DNA of 64,000 nt from CAUZIB01 sp963578805. GTDB lineage: Bacteria; Acidobacteriota; Vicinamibacteria; Vicinamibacterales; UBA8438. The stretch is taken from positions 8,350 to 72,349 of the forward strand of contig CAUZDY010000011.1 of NCBI GenBank assembly GCA_963578805.1, given 5' to 3'. Below the pieces are notes generated by a model that searched no databases, was not told the origin of the DNA, and saw only the letters and a program-made list of their open reading frames with translations. Each line of letters opens with the position of its first letter. The first letter of the stretch is position 1. Positions 35,098 through 43,835 of the stretch are shown here, piece after piece. The translations under genes were made by a program, and so were the position numbers.

Positions 35098-35421
35098 ATG
35101 GTTGACAGAGGACATGGACCGGCCGTTCTCATGATTCCCGGTATCCAAGGTCGATGGGAGTGGATGAATCCAGTCGTGGACGCAGTGGCTGCCCGTGGTC
35201 GCGTGATCTCTGGTGCTCTTACGAGCGACCGAGGAAGCCTTCGAAACCTCGGTGCGGCCCACGGATTCGATAACTATCTCGGGTGGGTTGACGAGCTTTT
35301 GTACCGGACTGGAATTAAGCCGGTATCCGTGTTCGGAATCTGGTATGGGGGGTTCGTTGCCCTGCGCTGCACGGCGCATCGTCCGGAGTGCGTCAAGATC
35401 TCCCTGCAGGTGCCGGCGTGA
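35098..35421 (+). pseudogene. Truncated alpha/beta hydrolase without its nucleophile
   Basis: 107 residues covering only the first half of an alpha/beta hydrolase: 'GPAVLMIPGIQGRWEWMNP' (oxyanion region), 'GFDNYLGWVDELL' and 'VFGIWYGGFVALRCTAHRPE'. At the nucleophile elbow the expected Ser (G-x-S-x-G) is Trp (TGG), one base from TCG. The cap and the part carrying the catalytic Asp and His are gone: the frame ends soon after, and the next gene starts inside the stop. It is most simply a decayed gene kept within the operon; a new non-enzymatic role cannot be excluded. Confidence 0.7.
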
Positions 35422-36056
35422 ACGACTCCCAGGCATCGACAACGCGCGCGATCGACGGCCCGACCGGCCGTCTAGAGGTCCTGCTCGACGTCCCGGCCTC
35501 TTCGCCGCGCGCGGTAGCGGTCTTGGCGCATCCACACCCCCAATATGGTGGGAACATGCACAGCAAGGTTGTTTACCGGTCGGCAAAGACGCTTAGGCAG
35601 ATCGGATGCGCGACCCTTCGTTTTAACTTCCGAGGCGTGGGGAAGAGTGCCGGCATCTACGACGAGGGTCGCGGTGAAGCAGACGACTTTCACGCCGCAA
35701 TCGACTGGATGCACCGCCGGTACCCAGACCTCAACGTCTGGGCCGCCGGGTTCTCCTTTGGCGCGTGGATTGCCGTCACGGTCGGCATCGCCGACCCGCG
35801 AGTGAGCCTGCTCCTAGGCATCGCCCTGCCCACCCAGTACGACCTTGCGGACTTACGCCACAGCACAAAACCAAAGTTCTTGATTCACGGAGAAGCCGAC
35901 GAACTGTTTCCACTCCAGGACCTCTGGAAGCTCTACGGAAAGCTGGAAGAGCCGAAAGAGCTCGTCGTGATTGACGCCGCCGACCATTTGTTCGACGGCA
36001 AAATCTCTGAAGTGGGCGACGCGATCGAGGACCTATTGGGAGACTTCGAGACATGA
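35418..36056 (+). CDS. Alpha/beta hydrolase, small dienelactone-hydrolase-like (COG2945 type)
   Basis: 212 residues from GTG 35418, which overlaps the preceding stop (GTGA). The frame opens at 35388. The conserved N-terminal 'LAHPHPQYGGNMHSKV' and 'FNFRGVGKSAG' are typical. The nucleophile is Ser in 'AAGFSFGAWIA', the acid is probably the Asp in 'HGEADELFP', and the His is in 'AADHLFDG'. It is probably a cytoplasmic esterase or thioesterase; its place in a beta-oxidation operon suggests acyl-thioester or ester turnover. ATGA overlap with fadA. Confidence 0.85.
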   Translation: MNDSQASTTRAIDGPTGRLEVLLDVPASSPRAVAVLAHPHPQYGGNMHSKVVYRSAKTLRQIGCATLRFNFRGVGKSAGIYDEGRGEADDFHAAIDWMHRRYPDLNVWAAGFSFGAWIAVTVGIADPRVSLLLGIALPTQYDLADLRHSTKPKFLIHGEADELFPLQDLWKLYGKLEEPKELVVIDAADHLFDGKISEVGDAIEDLLGDFET

Positions 36057-37237
36057 GAGACGCAGTGATTGTATCGGCCGTCAGAACTCCTACAGGTAAA
36101 GCTCCGAAGGGTACGCTTCGCAACACACGACCCGACGAAATGGCTGCGGTTGCGATCAAAGAAGCGATCCGACGGGCCCCAGGTATCGAGGCCAACGAGA
36201 TTGACGACGTCATCCTTGGTTGCGCAATGCCCGAAGCGGAACAAGGAATGAACGTCGCCAGAATCGCCAGCTTACGGGCCGGAGTCCCGGTTGAGAGCTC
36301 GGCGGTCACCATCAACCGCTTCTGCTCGTCCGGCCTACAGGCGATCGCCTTCGCAGCCGAGCGAATCATGTGCGGCACGGCGAACGCCATCATCGCCGGC
36401 GGCACGGAGTCGATGAGCCTGGTTCCGATGGGCGGCCACAAAATCGCCCCTAACCCTGAACTCGTCAGCAACTATCCTGACGTCTATCTGAGCACCGGCC
36501 TAGTCGCGGAGAACCACGCGCGAGAGTCCGCTGTTTCGCGAGACGAACAAGACCTCTTCGCATACAGGAGTCATCAGCGAGCGCTCGCAGCGATCGACGA
36601 CGGCCGATTTACAGAGGAGATTGTCCCGCTGTCGATCAAGGTGATCGATCCAGCCAACGGAAACGGAAAACCGCCAGACATCCGTGAAGTCGAGTTCGCG
36701 ACGGACGAAGGACCGAGACGTGACACCTCGGTGGAGGCCCTCTCGAAACTGAGACCGGCTTTTCACGCCACAGGCTCGGTGACGGCTGGTAACTCGTCCC
36801 AGACCAGTGACGGCGCGGCGGCCGTCATTGTAACATCGCTCGATCGAGCCCAAGAGCTCGGATTGCAACCTTTGGCTCGATTCGTGAACTTCACCACGGC
36901 TGGCGTCAAACCCGAGATGTTCGGTATTGGACCGGTGCCGGCAATGAAGAAGGCTCTCAAACTAGCCAACCTCACGATAGACGATATCGACCTGGTCGAG
37001 CTCAATGAAGCCTTCGCCGCACAGATCCTGGCGTGCCTTCGCGAGTTTCCAATCGACACAGACAGACTCAACGTCAACGGCGGCGCGATTGCCCTTGGCC
37101 ACCCACTCGGCTGCACAGGCGCCAAGCTCACGACGACACTGCTCTACGAGCTACGCCGTCGAAAGGGCCGTTTCGGAATGGTCACGATGTGCGTCGGCGG
37201 AGGCATGGGTGCCGCGGGAATCTTTGAACGATTGTAG
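36053..37237 (+). CDS. fadA: Acetyl-CoA acyltransferase (3-ketoacyl-CoA thiolase)
   Basis: 394-residue thiolase. The acylated Cys is in 'NRFCSSGLQAIA' (about residue 89). The C-terminal catalytic residues are in 'GGAIALGHPLGCTGAK' (His) and 'MCVGGGMGAAGIFE' (Cys). 'ELNEAFAAQ' is also present. It releases acetyl-CoA in the last step of beta-oxidation. ATG overlaps the stop of the hydrolase gene. The fadN-fadA-fadE order is as in B. subtilis, with two hydrolases inserted. Confidence 0.95.
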   Translation: MRDAVIVSAVRTPTGKAPKGTLRNTRPDEMAAVAIKEAIRRAPGIEANEIDDVILGCAMPEAEQGMNVARIASLRAGVPVESSAVTINRFCSSGLQAIAFAAERIMCGTANAIIAGGTESMSLVPMGGHKIAPNPELVSNYPDVYLSTGLVAENHARESAVSRDEQDLFAYRSHQRALAAIDDGRFTEEIVPLSIKVIDPANGNGKPPDIREVEFATDEGPRRDTSVEALSKLRPAFHATGSVTAGNSSQTSDGAAAVIVTSLDRAQELGLQPLARFVNFTTAGVKPEMFGIGPVPAMKKALKLANLTIDDIDLVELNEAFAAQILACLREFPIDTDRLNVNGGAIALGHPLGCTGAKLTTTLLYELRRRKGRFGMVTMCVGGGMGAAGIFERL

Positions 37238-37261
37238 GCACAGATGCCAACGGAGGCTGCT

Positions 37262-39037
37262 ATGACGACCCCGTTTACATCGACGGTCAAAAAAAGTGGA
37301 GCCTGGCTCTTCGAGGACACACCTCTTGAGACAAGTTTTACCCCCGAACGCATGACCGAAGAGCACCGGTTGATCGATCAAACCGCCAGAGAATTCGTAA
37401 CTAACGAGGTCATGGCAAACATCGAACAGCTTGAGACCAAGGACTGGGATTTAACACGCCAGCTCCTCCGCCGGGCCGGCGAACTGGGACTCCTTGGCAC
37501 AGACGTCCCAGACGTTTATGGCGGAGTGCAGCTGGACAAGGCCAGCTCGGCCATCATTGCCGGCCGCCTGGGGCCCACAGGGTCGTTCAGTGCCGCCTTT
37601 GGTGCACAGACCGGCCTCGTCGTGATGCCGATTCGTATGTTCGGAACGGAAGAGCAGAAGCAACGATATCTTCCGAAGCTCGTCAGCGGCGAGTCTGTCG
37701 GCGCGTATTGTTTGAGTGAATCTGGCTCGGGTTCGGACGCGCTTGGAGCTAAAACCCGCGCCGCTCGACAGGATGACGGTAGCTACGTGCTGAACGGCGA
37801 GAAGATGTGGATCACGAACGGCGGCTTTGCCGATGCATTTATTGTCTTCGCGAAGGTCGATGGTGAACAGTTCAGTGCGTTCATCATCGAGCGCGGCTTC
37901 GATGGTGTCATGAGCGGCCAAGAAGAACACAAAATGGGTTTGGTTGGATCTTCGACGACACCAGTCATTCTTCAGGACGTCAGGGTGCCAGCGAAAAATC
38001 TCCTTGGTGAAGTGGGCCGCGGTCACAAGGTTGCGTTCAACGTCCTCAACTACGGACGGTTCAAGCTTGGCGCTTCGACAATGGGCAGCTGCAAATTAGC
38101 GCTTGGGGAGTCGGCACGATATAGCGCCGAACGGCACCAGTTTGGGCAACCGATCGCCAACTTCGGGGCGATCAAACACAAAATCGGTGAGATGGTGACC
38201 CGCACCTATGCAATTGAGTCAATGGTCTTCCGCACTGCCGGACTTCTCGACGCGATGCTCGGTGAGCACAAATCGATCGATGACGCAGCACTAGTTGCTG
38301 CCCTAGAGGAGTACGCGATCGAATCCTCGATCCTGAAAGTAACGGGCAGCGAATATCTTCACTACATCCTTGACGAGAACGTACAAATCCACGGCGGCAA
38401 CGGATTCGTCAAGGACTATCCGGCCGAACGACACTACCGCGATTCACGCGTCAATCGAATTTTTGAGGGCACCAACGAAATAAACCGGCTGCTGATTCCT
38501 GGCATGCTGGTCAAGCGGGGACTCCAGGGAGCCCTGCCACTAGTCGCGGCCGCCAAGAACATCCAGAACGAGCTTTTAAGTCCCAATCAGCGACCTGAGC
38601 TGGGTGACAGACCGCTCGCCCAGCAGGAAACAACCATCAGAATGATCAAAAAAGTGGGAGTGGCTATGCTGGGACTGGCTATGCAGACCTACGGTGAGAA
38701 GCTGTCCGAGCAGCAGGAGGTTCTGTCGTTAGTGTCTGACATTTTGATGGACACCTATGCATCGGAAAGTGTTGTGTTACGGGCTCAGAGCGCCAGCAAG
38801 GCGGCTAAAGCGACCGCAGAGCTTCAGCGAGACGCGGCATCAGTGTTTGTCAACGATGCCGCCATGCGGGTTGAGGTCTCCGCTCGGACGGCCGTGACCG
38901 CAATGGCAGAGGGAGATGCACTCCGCACGCATCTCGCCGCCGTCCGCAGATTGCTTAAGGTTACGCCCGTCAACACGGTCGCGATCCGGCAGAAGCTTGC
39001 AGATAGGGCGGTGCAACAGGCAGGATATATATTCTAG
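37262..39037 (+). CDS. fadE: Acyl-CoA dehydrogenase, FadE/YusJ-like with C-terminal extension
   Basis: 591 residues from ATG 37262, which has GGAGG six bases upstream; the frame opens at 37244 without such a site. FAD-binding and catalytic features include 'AYCLSESGSGSDALGAKTRA', 'LNGEKMWITNGGFAD', 'HQFGQPIANFGAIKHKIGEM', 'IHGGNGFVKDYPAERHYRDSR' and 'IFEGTNEINRL'. The extra ~180 C-terminal residues match the long YusJ-type dehydrogenases rather than ~390-residue short-chain ones. First oxidation step of beta-oxidation. Its last base is the first base of the next frame. Confidence 0.94.
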   Translation: MTTPFTSTVKKSGAWLFEDTPLETSFTPERMTEEHRLIDQTAREFVTNEVMANIEQLETKDWDLTRQLLRRAGELGLLGTDVPDVYGGVQLDKASSAIIAGRLGPTGSFSAAFGAQTGLVVMPIRMFGTEEQKQRYLPKLVSGESVGAYCLSESGSGSDALGAKTRAARQDDGSYVLNGEKMWITNGGFADAFIVFAKVDGEQFSAFIIERGFDGVMSGQEEHKMGLVGSSTTPVILQDVRVPAKNLLGEVGRGHKVAFNVLNYGRFKLGASTMGSCKLALGESARYSAERHQFGQPIANFGAIKHKIGEMVTRTYAIESMVFRTAGLLDAMLGEHKSIDDAALVAALEEYAIESSILKVTGSEYLHYILDENVQIHGGNGFVKDYPAERHYRDSRVNRIFEGTNEINRLLIPGMLVKRGLQGALPLVAAAKNIQNELLSPNQRPELGDRPLAQQETTIRMIKKVGVAMLGLAMQTYGEKLSEQQEVLSLVSDILMDTYASESVVLRAQSASKAAKATAELQRDAASVFVNDAAMRVEVSARTAVTAMAEGDALRTHLAAVRRLLKVTPVNTVAIRQKLADRAVQQAGYIF

Positions 39038-39789
39038 TGTCAGGGTTGCCTTCAGTGATTACAATGCCAACAGTGTGGAGATCGTTTCATTTGTTCAGCA
39101 CGCGAGCCGCGCTCACCATGCTACTGGCGTCTGGACTGCTTAGCATCGCGTGCAGCCCGCCCCGACCGGATGAGGAGCGATATCTACAACAGCTGATCGA
39201 AGATCGCGAGATCAAAGATCAGGAATTCAGCGGACCTAGCTCTATCGTTCCGCTCGACCGGCGTTCGTGGATGGTTCCGCTCCGCTACTATGAGCCAGAC
39301 ATCGCCTACCGGGTTCCGGCGCAACTTAATGTCGGAGAGGAACAACCGACCTTCGAGATTCCAACTTCGACCGGACAGCTCCGTACCGTGCGTCGGGTAG
39401 GGACGCTCGAATTCGTTCTCCAAGGCGAGCCGATGACCCTTGCCGCTCTCGTTGAGATCCCCACTCAGACCTCCGAACAACTGTTTGTTCCGTTTCGGGA
39501 TGAGACCAGTGGCACTGAGACGTACCCGGCTGGCCGTTATCTCGATCTACCGAGCACACGAACCGGCATCTACGACCTCGACTTCAATCGGGCCTACCAT
39601 CCGTACTGCTATTTCAGTGAGGAGTACGAGTGCCCGTTTCCTCCGCCCGAAAACCGTCTAGTAACCACGATACGAGCCGGCGAGCGCCTACCGCCAGAAG
39701 ATGAGCAGCGGTTCCCACTGATCCCGAAGACGCAGGATGAGACCGAGATTCAGGAAACGAGCGGTGGCGGAGCCCCCGATGGGGACTAG
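39037..39789 (+). CDS. DUF1684 lipoprotein
   Basis: 250 residues in the open frame; the real start may be ATG 39064 or 39118, as the first codons are weak. The lipobox is 'LLSIACSPP'. The DUF1684 core is clear: 'DREIKDQEFSGPSS', 'VPLRYYEPDIAYRVPAQL', 'RRVGTLEFVLQGEPMTLAAL', 'LFVPFRDETSGTETYPAGRYLDL', split over its length, 'DFNRAYHPYC', 'ECPFPPPENRL' and 'IRAGERLP'. The function of DUF1684 proteins is unknown. It follows fadE with overlap of one base, so it may be co-transcribed with the beta-oxidation genes. Confidence 0.88.
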   Translation: MSGLPSVITMPTVWRSFHLFSTRAALTMLLASGLLSIACSPPRPDEERYLQQLIEDREIKDQEFSGPSSIVPLDRRSWMVPLRYYEPDIAYRVPAQLNVGEEQPTFEIPTSTGQLRTVRRVGTLEFVLQGEPMTLAALVEIPTQTSEQLFVPFRDETSGTETYPAGRYLDLPSTRTGIYDLDFNRAYHPYCYFSEEYECPFPPPENRLVTTIRAGERLPPEDEQRFPLIPKTQDETEIQETSGGGAPDGD

Positions 39790-39870
39790 CGGAGTTGCCC
39801 TCGTGATTCGTGAAGTGAGGTTCGGACCGAGGTGCCCGGTACGCGCGGCGCGACATCACTAGGCCACTTT

Positions 39871-40548
39871 ATGCCGTTGCTGGGTGTTGTCTTCGACTTC
39901 GACGGTGTCATCGCCGATACGGAGGCCCTACACCTCAGGGCCTATCAAGAGACCCTCGCGGAAAGAGGGCTCTCGCTTTCGAAAACAGACTATTTCGACC
40001 GGTATCTGGGATACGACGATGTCGGCGTTGTGACATCGGTCGGCCGGGATCACGGGATTGTCCTCAAGAATTCTGAGATCACCCGATTGATCGAGACCAA
40101 GGGTCACAGATTTGAATCACTGGTCGGCACCGCTCATCTCCTTTTTCCAGGGTCGGCGGCATGCGTCCAGCGCCTCGCCAATGAAACGAGCCTTGGCATC
40201 GCGTCGGGAGCCCTGCATGCCGAAATCGAACATATTTTGAAGGCGAACGCACTGCAACAGTACTTTGACGTGATTGTCGCCGCAGACGATATCGAACGAC
40301 CGAAACCGGCCCCCGATGGCTATCTGCGGGCAGTGGCGCATCTCAATCTGAACCGAGGAGGCATCCCGGCGAACTCCTACGCTGCTATCGAAGACTCACA
40401 GTGGGGCCTGATAGCCGCTCGCGCCGCAGGACTCAAGACCATCGGGATCACGCACACCTACCCAGAGTCGAGCTTGACCGATGCCGACGTTATCGTTGAT
40501 AGCCTTGACGAAGTCGACCGCCGATTTCTGGATGCTTTGTGCCCCTAG
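39871..40548 (+). CDS. HAD family hydrolase, beta-phosphoglucomutase-like
   Basis: 225 residues from ATG 39871; the frame is open from 39832. Motif I 'FDFDGVIADTEALH' includes both aspartates, motif II is the Ser of 'GIASGALHAEI', the motif III Lys is in 'ERPKPAPDGYL', and motif IV is 'YAAIEDSQWGL'. It has an alpha-helical cap between motifs I and II (subfamily IA). It dephosphorylates or isomerises a small sugar phosphate or similar; the substrate is unknown. Confidence 0.9.
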   Translation: MPLLGVVFDFDGVIADTEALHLRAYQETLAERGLSLSKTDYFDRYLGYDDVGVVTSVGRDHGIVLKNSEITRLIETKGHRFESLVGTAHLLFPGSAACVQRLANETSLGIASGALHAEIEHILKANALQQYFDVIVAADDIERPKPAPDGYLRAVAHLNLNRGGIPANSYAAIEDSQWGLIAARAAGLKTIGITHTYPESSLTDADVIVDSLDEVDRRFLDALCP

Positions 40549-40620
40549 CAACCCGACAGCGGCACTACTCGCCTGGGTATGGTAGCGTTGCCCTAGGGAG
40601 CATTCCAAGATCGAACGCGT

Positions 40621-41496
40621 ATGATTTCGTCTGAATTCGTCAGGACGTTTACCCAGATCGCAAAGACACCCGACCCAGACCTGGCTATCGTCGCCTTGTT
40701 GATTGCTCGCCTGGAGTACCCAAAACTCGATGCCTCCCCGTATCTAGACCAGTTGAACGAGATGGGTAAGGTCGCTCACGAACGTGTCGCTGAGTTCTCG
40801 GATCCCACCAAACCCCAAGAGTCAATTAAAGCGATCAATACCTATCTCTTCGACGAACAGGGTTTCGCCGGCAACGAGCGTGATTACGACGACCCGCGCA
40901 ATAGCTTTCTCAACGAGGTCTTGACCCGACGCACGGGGATTCCAATCACCCTGGCTCTGGTCTACCTTGAGGTGGCACGACGGGCCGGCGTATCGCTGCA
41001 GGGAGTGAACTTTCCCGGACACTTCTTGCTCCGTTTTCAGAGTCCGACAGTCACGGGCGGGCTTGGCGGCGAACTCATCGTCGACCCCTTTCATCGCGGT
41101 GCCATCCTATCGGAGACTGATTGCCAAAACCTGCTCCGCAAGCAAGTCGGCCAATCCGCGACCTTCGACAAACGTCTCCTCGTGGGTGCCACGAAGTCGC
41201 AGATCCTGATTCGAATGCTGGTTAATCTGAAGCGAATTTACGTCAACATGCGGTCGTTTCAGCAGGGACGAACGGTGACAGATTTGCTGCTCGCACTCAA
41301 CCCATCGGCGATGACTGAGCTGCGGGACCGTGGGCTACTCGCCTATCACCTCAACGACTTCTCCGCCGCGCTCAGAGACCTGGAATCCTATCTTCGGTTC
41401 ACATCCCGTGGCGCAAAAAGCACGCCGTCCGAGGAGCACGCAGAGATTTGGGAGCACGTCAAGACGCTGCGGCGACGGGTGGCCAGTCTGAACTAG
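40621..41496 (+). CDS. SirB1 family transglutaminase-like/TPR protein
   Basis: 291 residues. The N-terminal half is the transglutaminase-like SirB1 domain: 'LLIARLEYPKLDASPYLDQL', 'INTYLFDEQGFAGNERDY', 'NSFLNEVLTRRTGIPITLAL' and 'VNFPGHFLLRF' with 'DPFHRGAIL'. The C-terminal half is TPR-like ('ELRDRGLLAYHLNDFSAALRDL'). The usual transglutaminase Cys is not present at the expected place, as is common in SirB1. Role unknown; conserved in many bacteria. Confidence 0.9.
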   Translation: MISSEFVRTFTQIAKTPDPDLAIVALLIARLEYPKLDASPYLDQLNEMGKVAHERVAEFSDPTKPQESIKAINTYLFDEQGFAGNERDYDDPRNSFLNEVLTRRTGIPITLALVYLEVARRAGVSLQGVNFPGHFLLRFQSPTVTGGLGGELIVDPFHRGAILSETDCQNLLRKQVGQSATFDKRLLVGATKSQILIRMLVNLKRIYVNMRSFQQGRTVTDLLLALNPSAMTELRDRGLLAYHLNDFSAALRDLESYLRFTSRGAKSTPSEEHAEIWEHVKTLRRRVASLN

Positions 41497-41507
41497 TGGA
41501 GTCCTGA

Positions 41508-42899
41508 CTAGATTGCCTCGGCCAGGCGCAACTTGCCGATCTCGCCGTAAAGAACTGCGGAGGCGATCACGCCGTTGTGGAAATTTGACAGGTCGAGTTT
41601 CTCGTTCGGTGCGTGCGCGTTTTCGTCAGGTAACCCCACCCCGAACAAGACCGATGGAAGACCGAGTATTTCCTTAAACGTCGATACCACCGGAATCGAT
41701 CCGCCCTCGCGGTTGAACACTGGTGGCCGACCAAACCCTCGTTCGATCGCCCGCGCCGCCGCTTGTACAAACGGGTTATCGAAATCGGTCATCCAGGGCT
41801 TGCCCGTATGCATGTGAGTCACACGAAGCTCGACGGTGCGCGGCGCCACTTTCTTGATGTACGACTCGAATTGCTTAGCGATCGTCTCAGGATCCTGATC
41901 GGGGACTAGGCGCATGCTAACCTTCGCCATGGCAACGGAGGGAATGACGGTCTTGGCACCGTCACCCGTGAACCCGGAGAGAAGGCCATTGACCTCGAAG
42001 GTCGGTCTCGCCCACACCCGCTCCAGCGTCGTGTATCCCCGCTCACCGAAGAGTTTTGGGGCCCCGAGGTCATGTCGATATTGTCGCTCGCTGAACGGTA
42101 ACTTGCTGAATTCCTCTCGCTCTCGGTCGGTCAGAGGCTTGACGTCATCGTAAAACCCTGGGATCTTGATCCGACCACCGCGGTTCTTCATCTGACTAAG
42201 GATCTGAGCCAACACGAACGCTGGATTGGCAACCGCTCCACCGAACGATCCCGAGTGAAGGTCGGTCTTGGTCCCGCGCAGATCAATCTGCAGGTAGGTC
42301 AGACCTCTGAGCCCATAACAGAGGGATGGCACGCCCCGGTTGAACATCGGTGAATCGGATATCACCACCACGTCGGCACGCAACTCGTCGGCATGATCGC
42401 GGACAAATCCGTCGAGATGCACGCTCCCAACTTCTTCCTCACCCTCAAGAAGAAACTTGATGTTGACGGGAAGCTCGCCACGCGTGGCCAAGCAGGCCTC
42501 GACCGCCTTGAAATGCATGAAAATTTGCCCTTTGTCATCGGCGGCACCGCGTGCATAAATCTCCCCCTCCCGAACCGTCGCTTCGAAGGGAGGTGTCACC
42601 CATTCGTCCAGAGGGTCGACAGGCTGGACGTCATAGTGCCCGTAGAACAGGATAGTGGGAACATTATCTCCAGCGGCCTGCAACCAGTCGCCATAGACGA
42701 TAGGATTTCCCGCCGTTTCGATCAGACGTACGTTTTCGAGACCGACTCGCCCAAGCTCATCGGCCGTCCACTGCGCGCATCGCTTCACGTCTTCGGCATG
42801 ACCCGGCAACGCACTGATACTGGGAATGGCAAGGTATGGCTTTAACTCCCCGACGTATCGGTCGCGGTTAGTGTGGATGAAATCGATGACGTCTTCCAT
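41508..42899 (-). CDS. M20 family dipeptidase
   Basis: 463-residue zinc peptidase of the M20/CNDP type. Ligand motifs in order: 'FYGHYDVQP' (His), 'GAADDKGQIFMH' (bridging Asp), 'LLEGEEEVGS' (catalytic Glu and Glu ligand), 'VISDSPMF' (Asp) and 'DENAHAPNEKLDL' (C-terminal His). A dimerisation domain lies between ('GLTYLQIDLRGTKTDLHSG'). Cleaves dipeptides in the cytoplasm. Convergent with the SirB1 gene, with 11 bases between the stops. Confidence 0.93.
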   Translation of the reverse strand: MEDVIDFIHTNRDRYVGELKPYLAIPSISALPGHAEDVKRCAQWTADELGRVGLENVRLIETAGNPIVYGDWLQAAGDNVPTILFYGHYDVQPVDPLDEWVTPPFEATVREGEIYARGAADDKGQIFMHFKAVEACLATRGELPVNIKFLLEGEEEVGSVHLDGFVRDHADELRADVVVISDSPMFNRGVPSLCYGLRGLTYLQIDLRGTKTDLHSGSFGGAVANPAFVLAQILSQMKNRGGRIKIPGFYDDVKPLTDREREEFSKLPFSERQYRHDLGAPKLFGERGYTTLERVWARPTFEVNGLLSGFTGDGAKTVIPSVAMAKVSMRLVPDQDPETIAKQFESYIKKVAPRTVELRVTHMHTGKPWMTDFDNPFVQAAARAIERGFGRPPVFNREGGSIPVVSTFKEILGLPSVLFGVGLPDENAHAPNEKLDLSNFHNGVIASAVLYGEIGKLRLAEAI

Positions 42900-42942
42900 C
42901 TAGAGAACCTCTATCTCCTGTTCTTGAATGAGTCGCACGGCT

Positions 42943-43788
42943 TTAAGAACTACTGTTCGGGTGCGCGATCGGAAGATCTTCCCGGTCGCCCCACTCCTTC
43001 CACGAGCCGATATAGTTGCGAATCCGTGGATAACCCAACAGTCTCAGCGCCAGGTAGCTATGCGCCGCACGGTAACCGCCCTGGCAGTATGTTATGACTT
43101 CCTTGTCGCGGCCGATACCACTGTCGTTGTACATGTCTTGCAAATCAGCAGCGACCTTAAACTTACCTTCGCCGTCGAGGTTCTTGGTCCACTCGATATG
43201 AACCGCTCCAGGGATTGCACCACCCCGCTTGGCCCTCACGTTTGAACCGTAGTACTCGCCATCGCTGCGTGTGTCGAGTATCACCACATCATCGCGCCCC
43301 AACCTCGTCGCGACATCACTCCATGTGGCCAGGCGCTCACTGACGCGACCAACGTCCCATGCTCCCTTCTGTGGTAACGCGGTCTCGGTCGTGATCGTCA
43401 ACCCTTGCCTCAACCACGCGCTCACTCCGCCGTCAAGGACACGTGAATCCGGATGTCCGAAGAACTCCAGAAACCAAAAGGCGCGGGCGGCACGTATCCC
43501 TGATTGCTCATCGTAGACAACGACAGTTCTGTCGGCCGACACCCCGCGGGTGACCAGCAGATGGCTAATCATCCAGAGAAACGCCTCCAGAGGCGCCGGC
43601 TCAGTGTCGATCAAGCTAAGACCAAACAGGTCAAGGTGGACCGCTCCCCGCAGATGCCCTTGAGCGAACACCTCGGCTGGACGCAGATCGATCAGCGTGG
43701 GTGGCTTCGTATCATCGAGTCGTCGGTCGAGGTCAGTCGGAGTAATCAGCAGCGCAGGATTCGCGTATCCCTTTGACATAGTGGACAT
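42943..43788 (-). CDS. Sulfurtransferase with two rhodanese domains
   Basis: 281 residues. The N-terminal rhodanese domain is inactive (loop 'YDEQSGIRAAR' has no Cys). The C-terminal domain carries the active-site Cys in 'ITYCQGGYRAAHSYLAL'. 'LIDLRPAEVFAQGHLRGAVHLDL' and 'VILDTRSDGEYYGSNV' are the usual domain starts. Thiosulfate or 3-mercaptopyruvate sulfurtransferase activity is plausible; the CQGGYR loop is closer to the thiosulfate type. Confidence 0.92.
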   Translation of the reverse strand: MSTMSKGYANPALLITPTDLDRRLDDTKPPTLIDLRPAEVFAQGHLRGAVHLDLFGLSLIDTEPAPLEAFLWMISHLLVTRGVSADRTVVVYDEQSGIRAARAFWFLEFFGHPDSRVLDGGVSAWLRQGLTITTETALPQKGAWDVGRVSERLATWSDVATRLGRDDVVILDTRSDGEYYGSNVRAKRGGAIPGAVHIEWTKNLDGEGKFKVAADLQDMYNDSGIGRDKEVITYCQGGYRAAHSYLALRLLGYPRIRNYIGSWKEWGDREDLPIAHPNSSS

Positions 43789-43835
43789 CCATCATTGTTC
43801 CACAGCCTCCTCCCGAACACCACGACGTAGCACCC

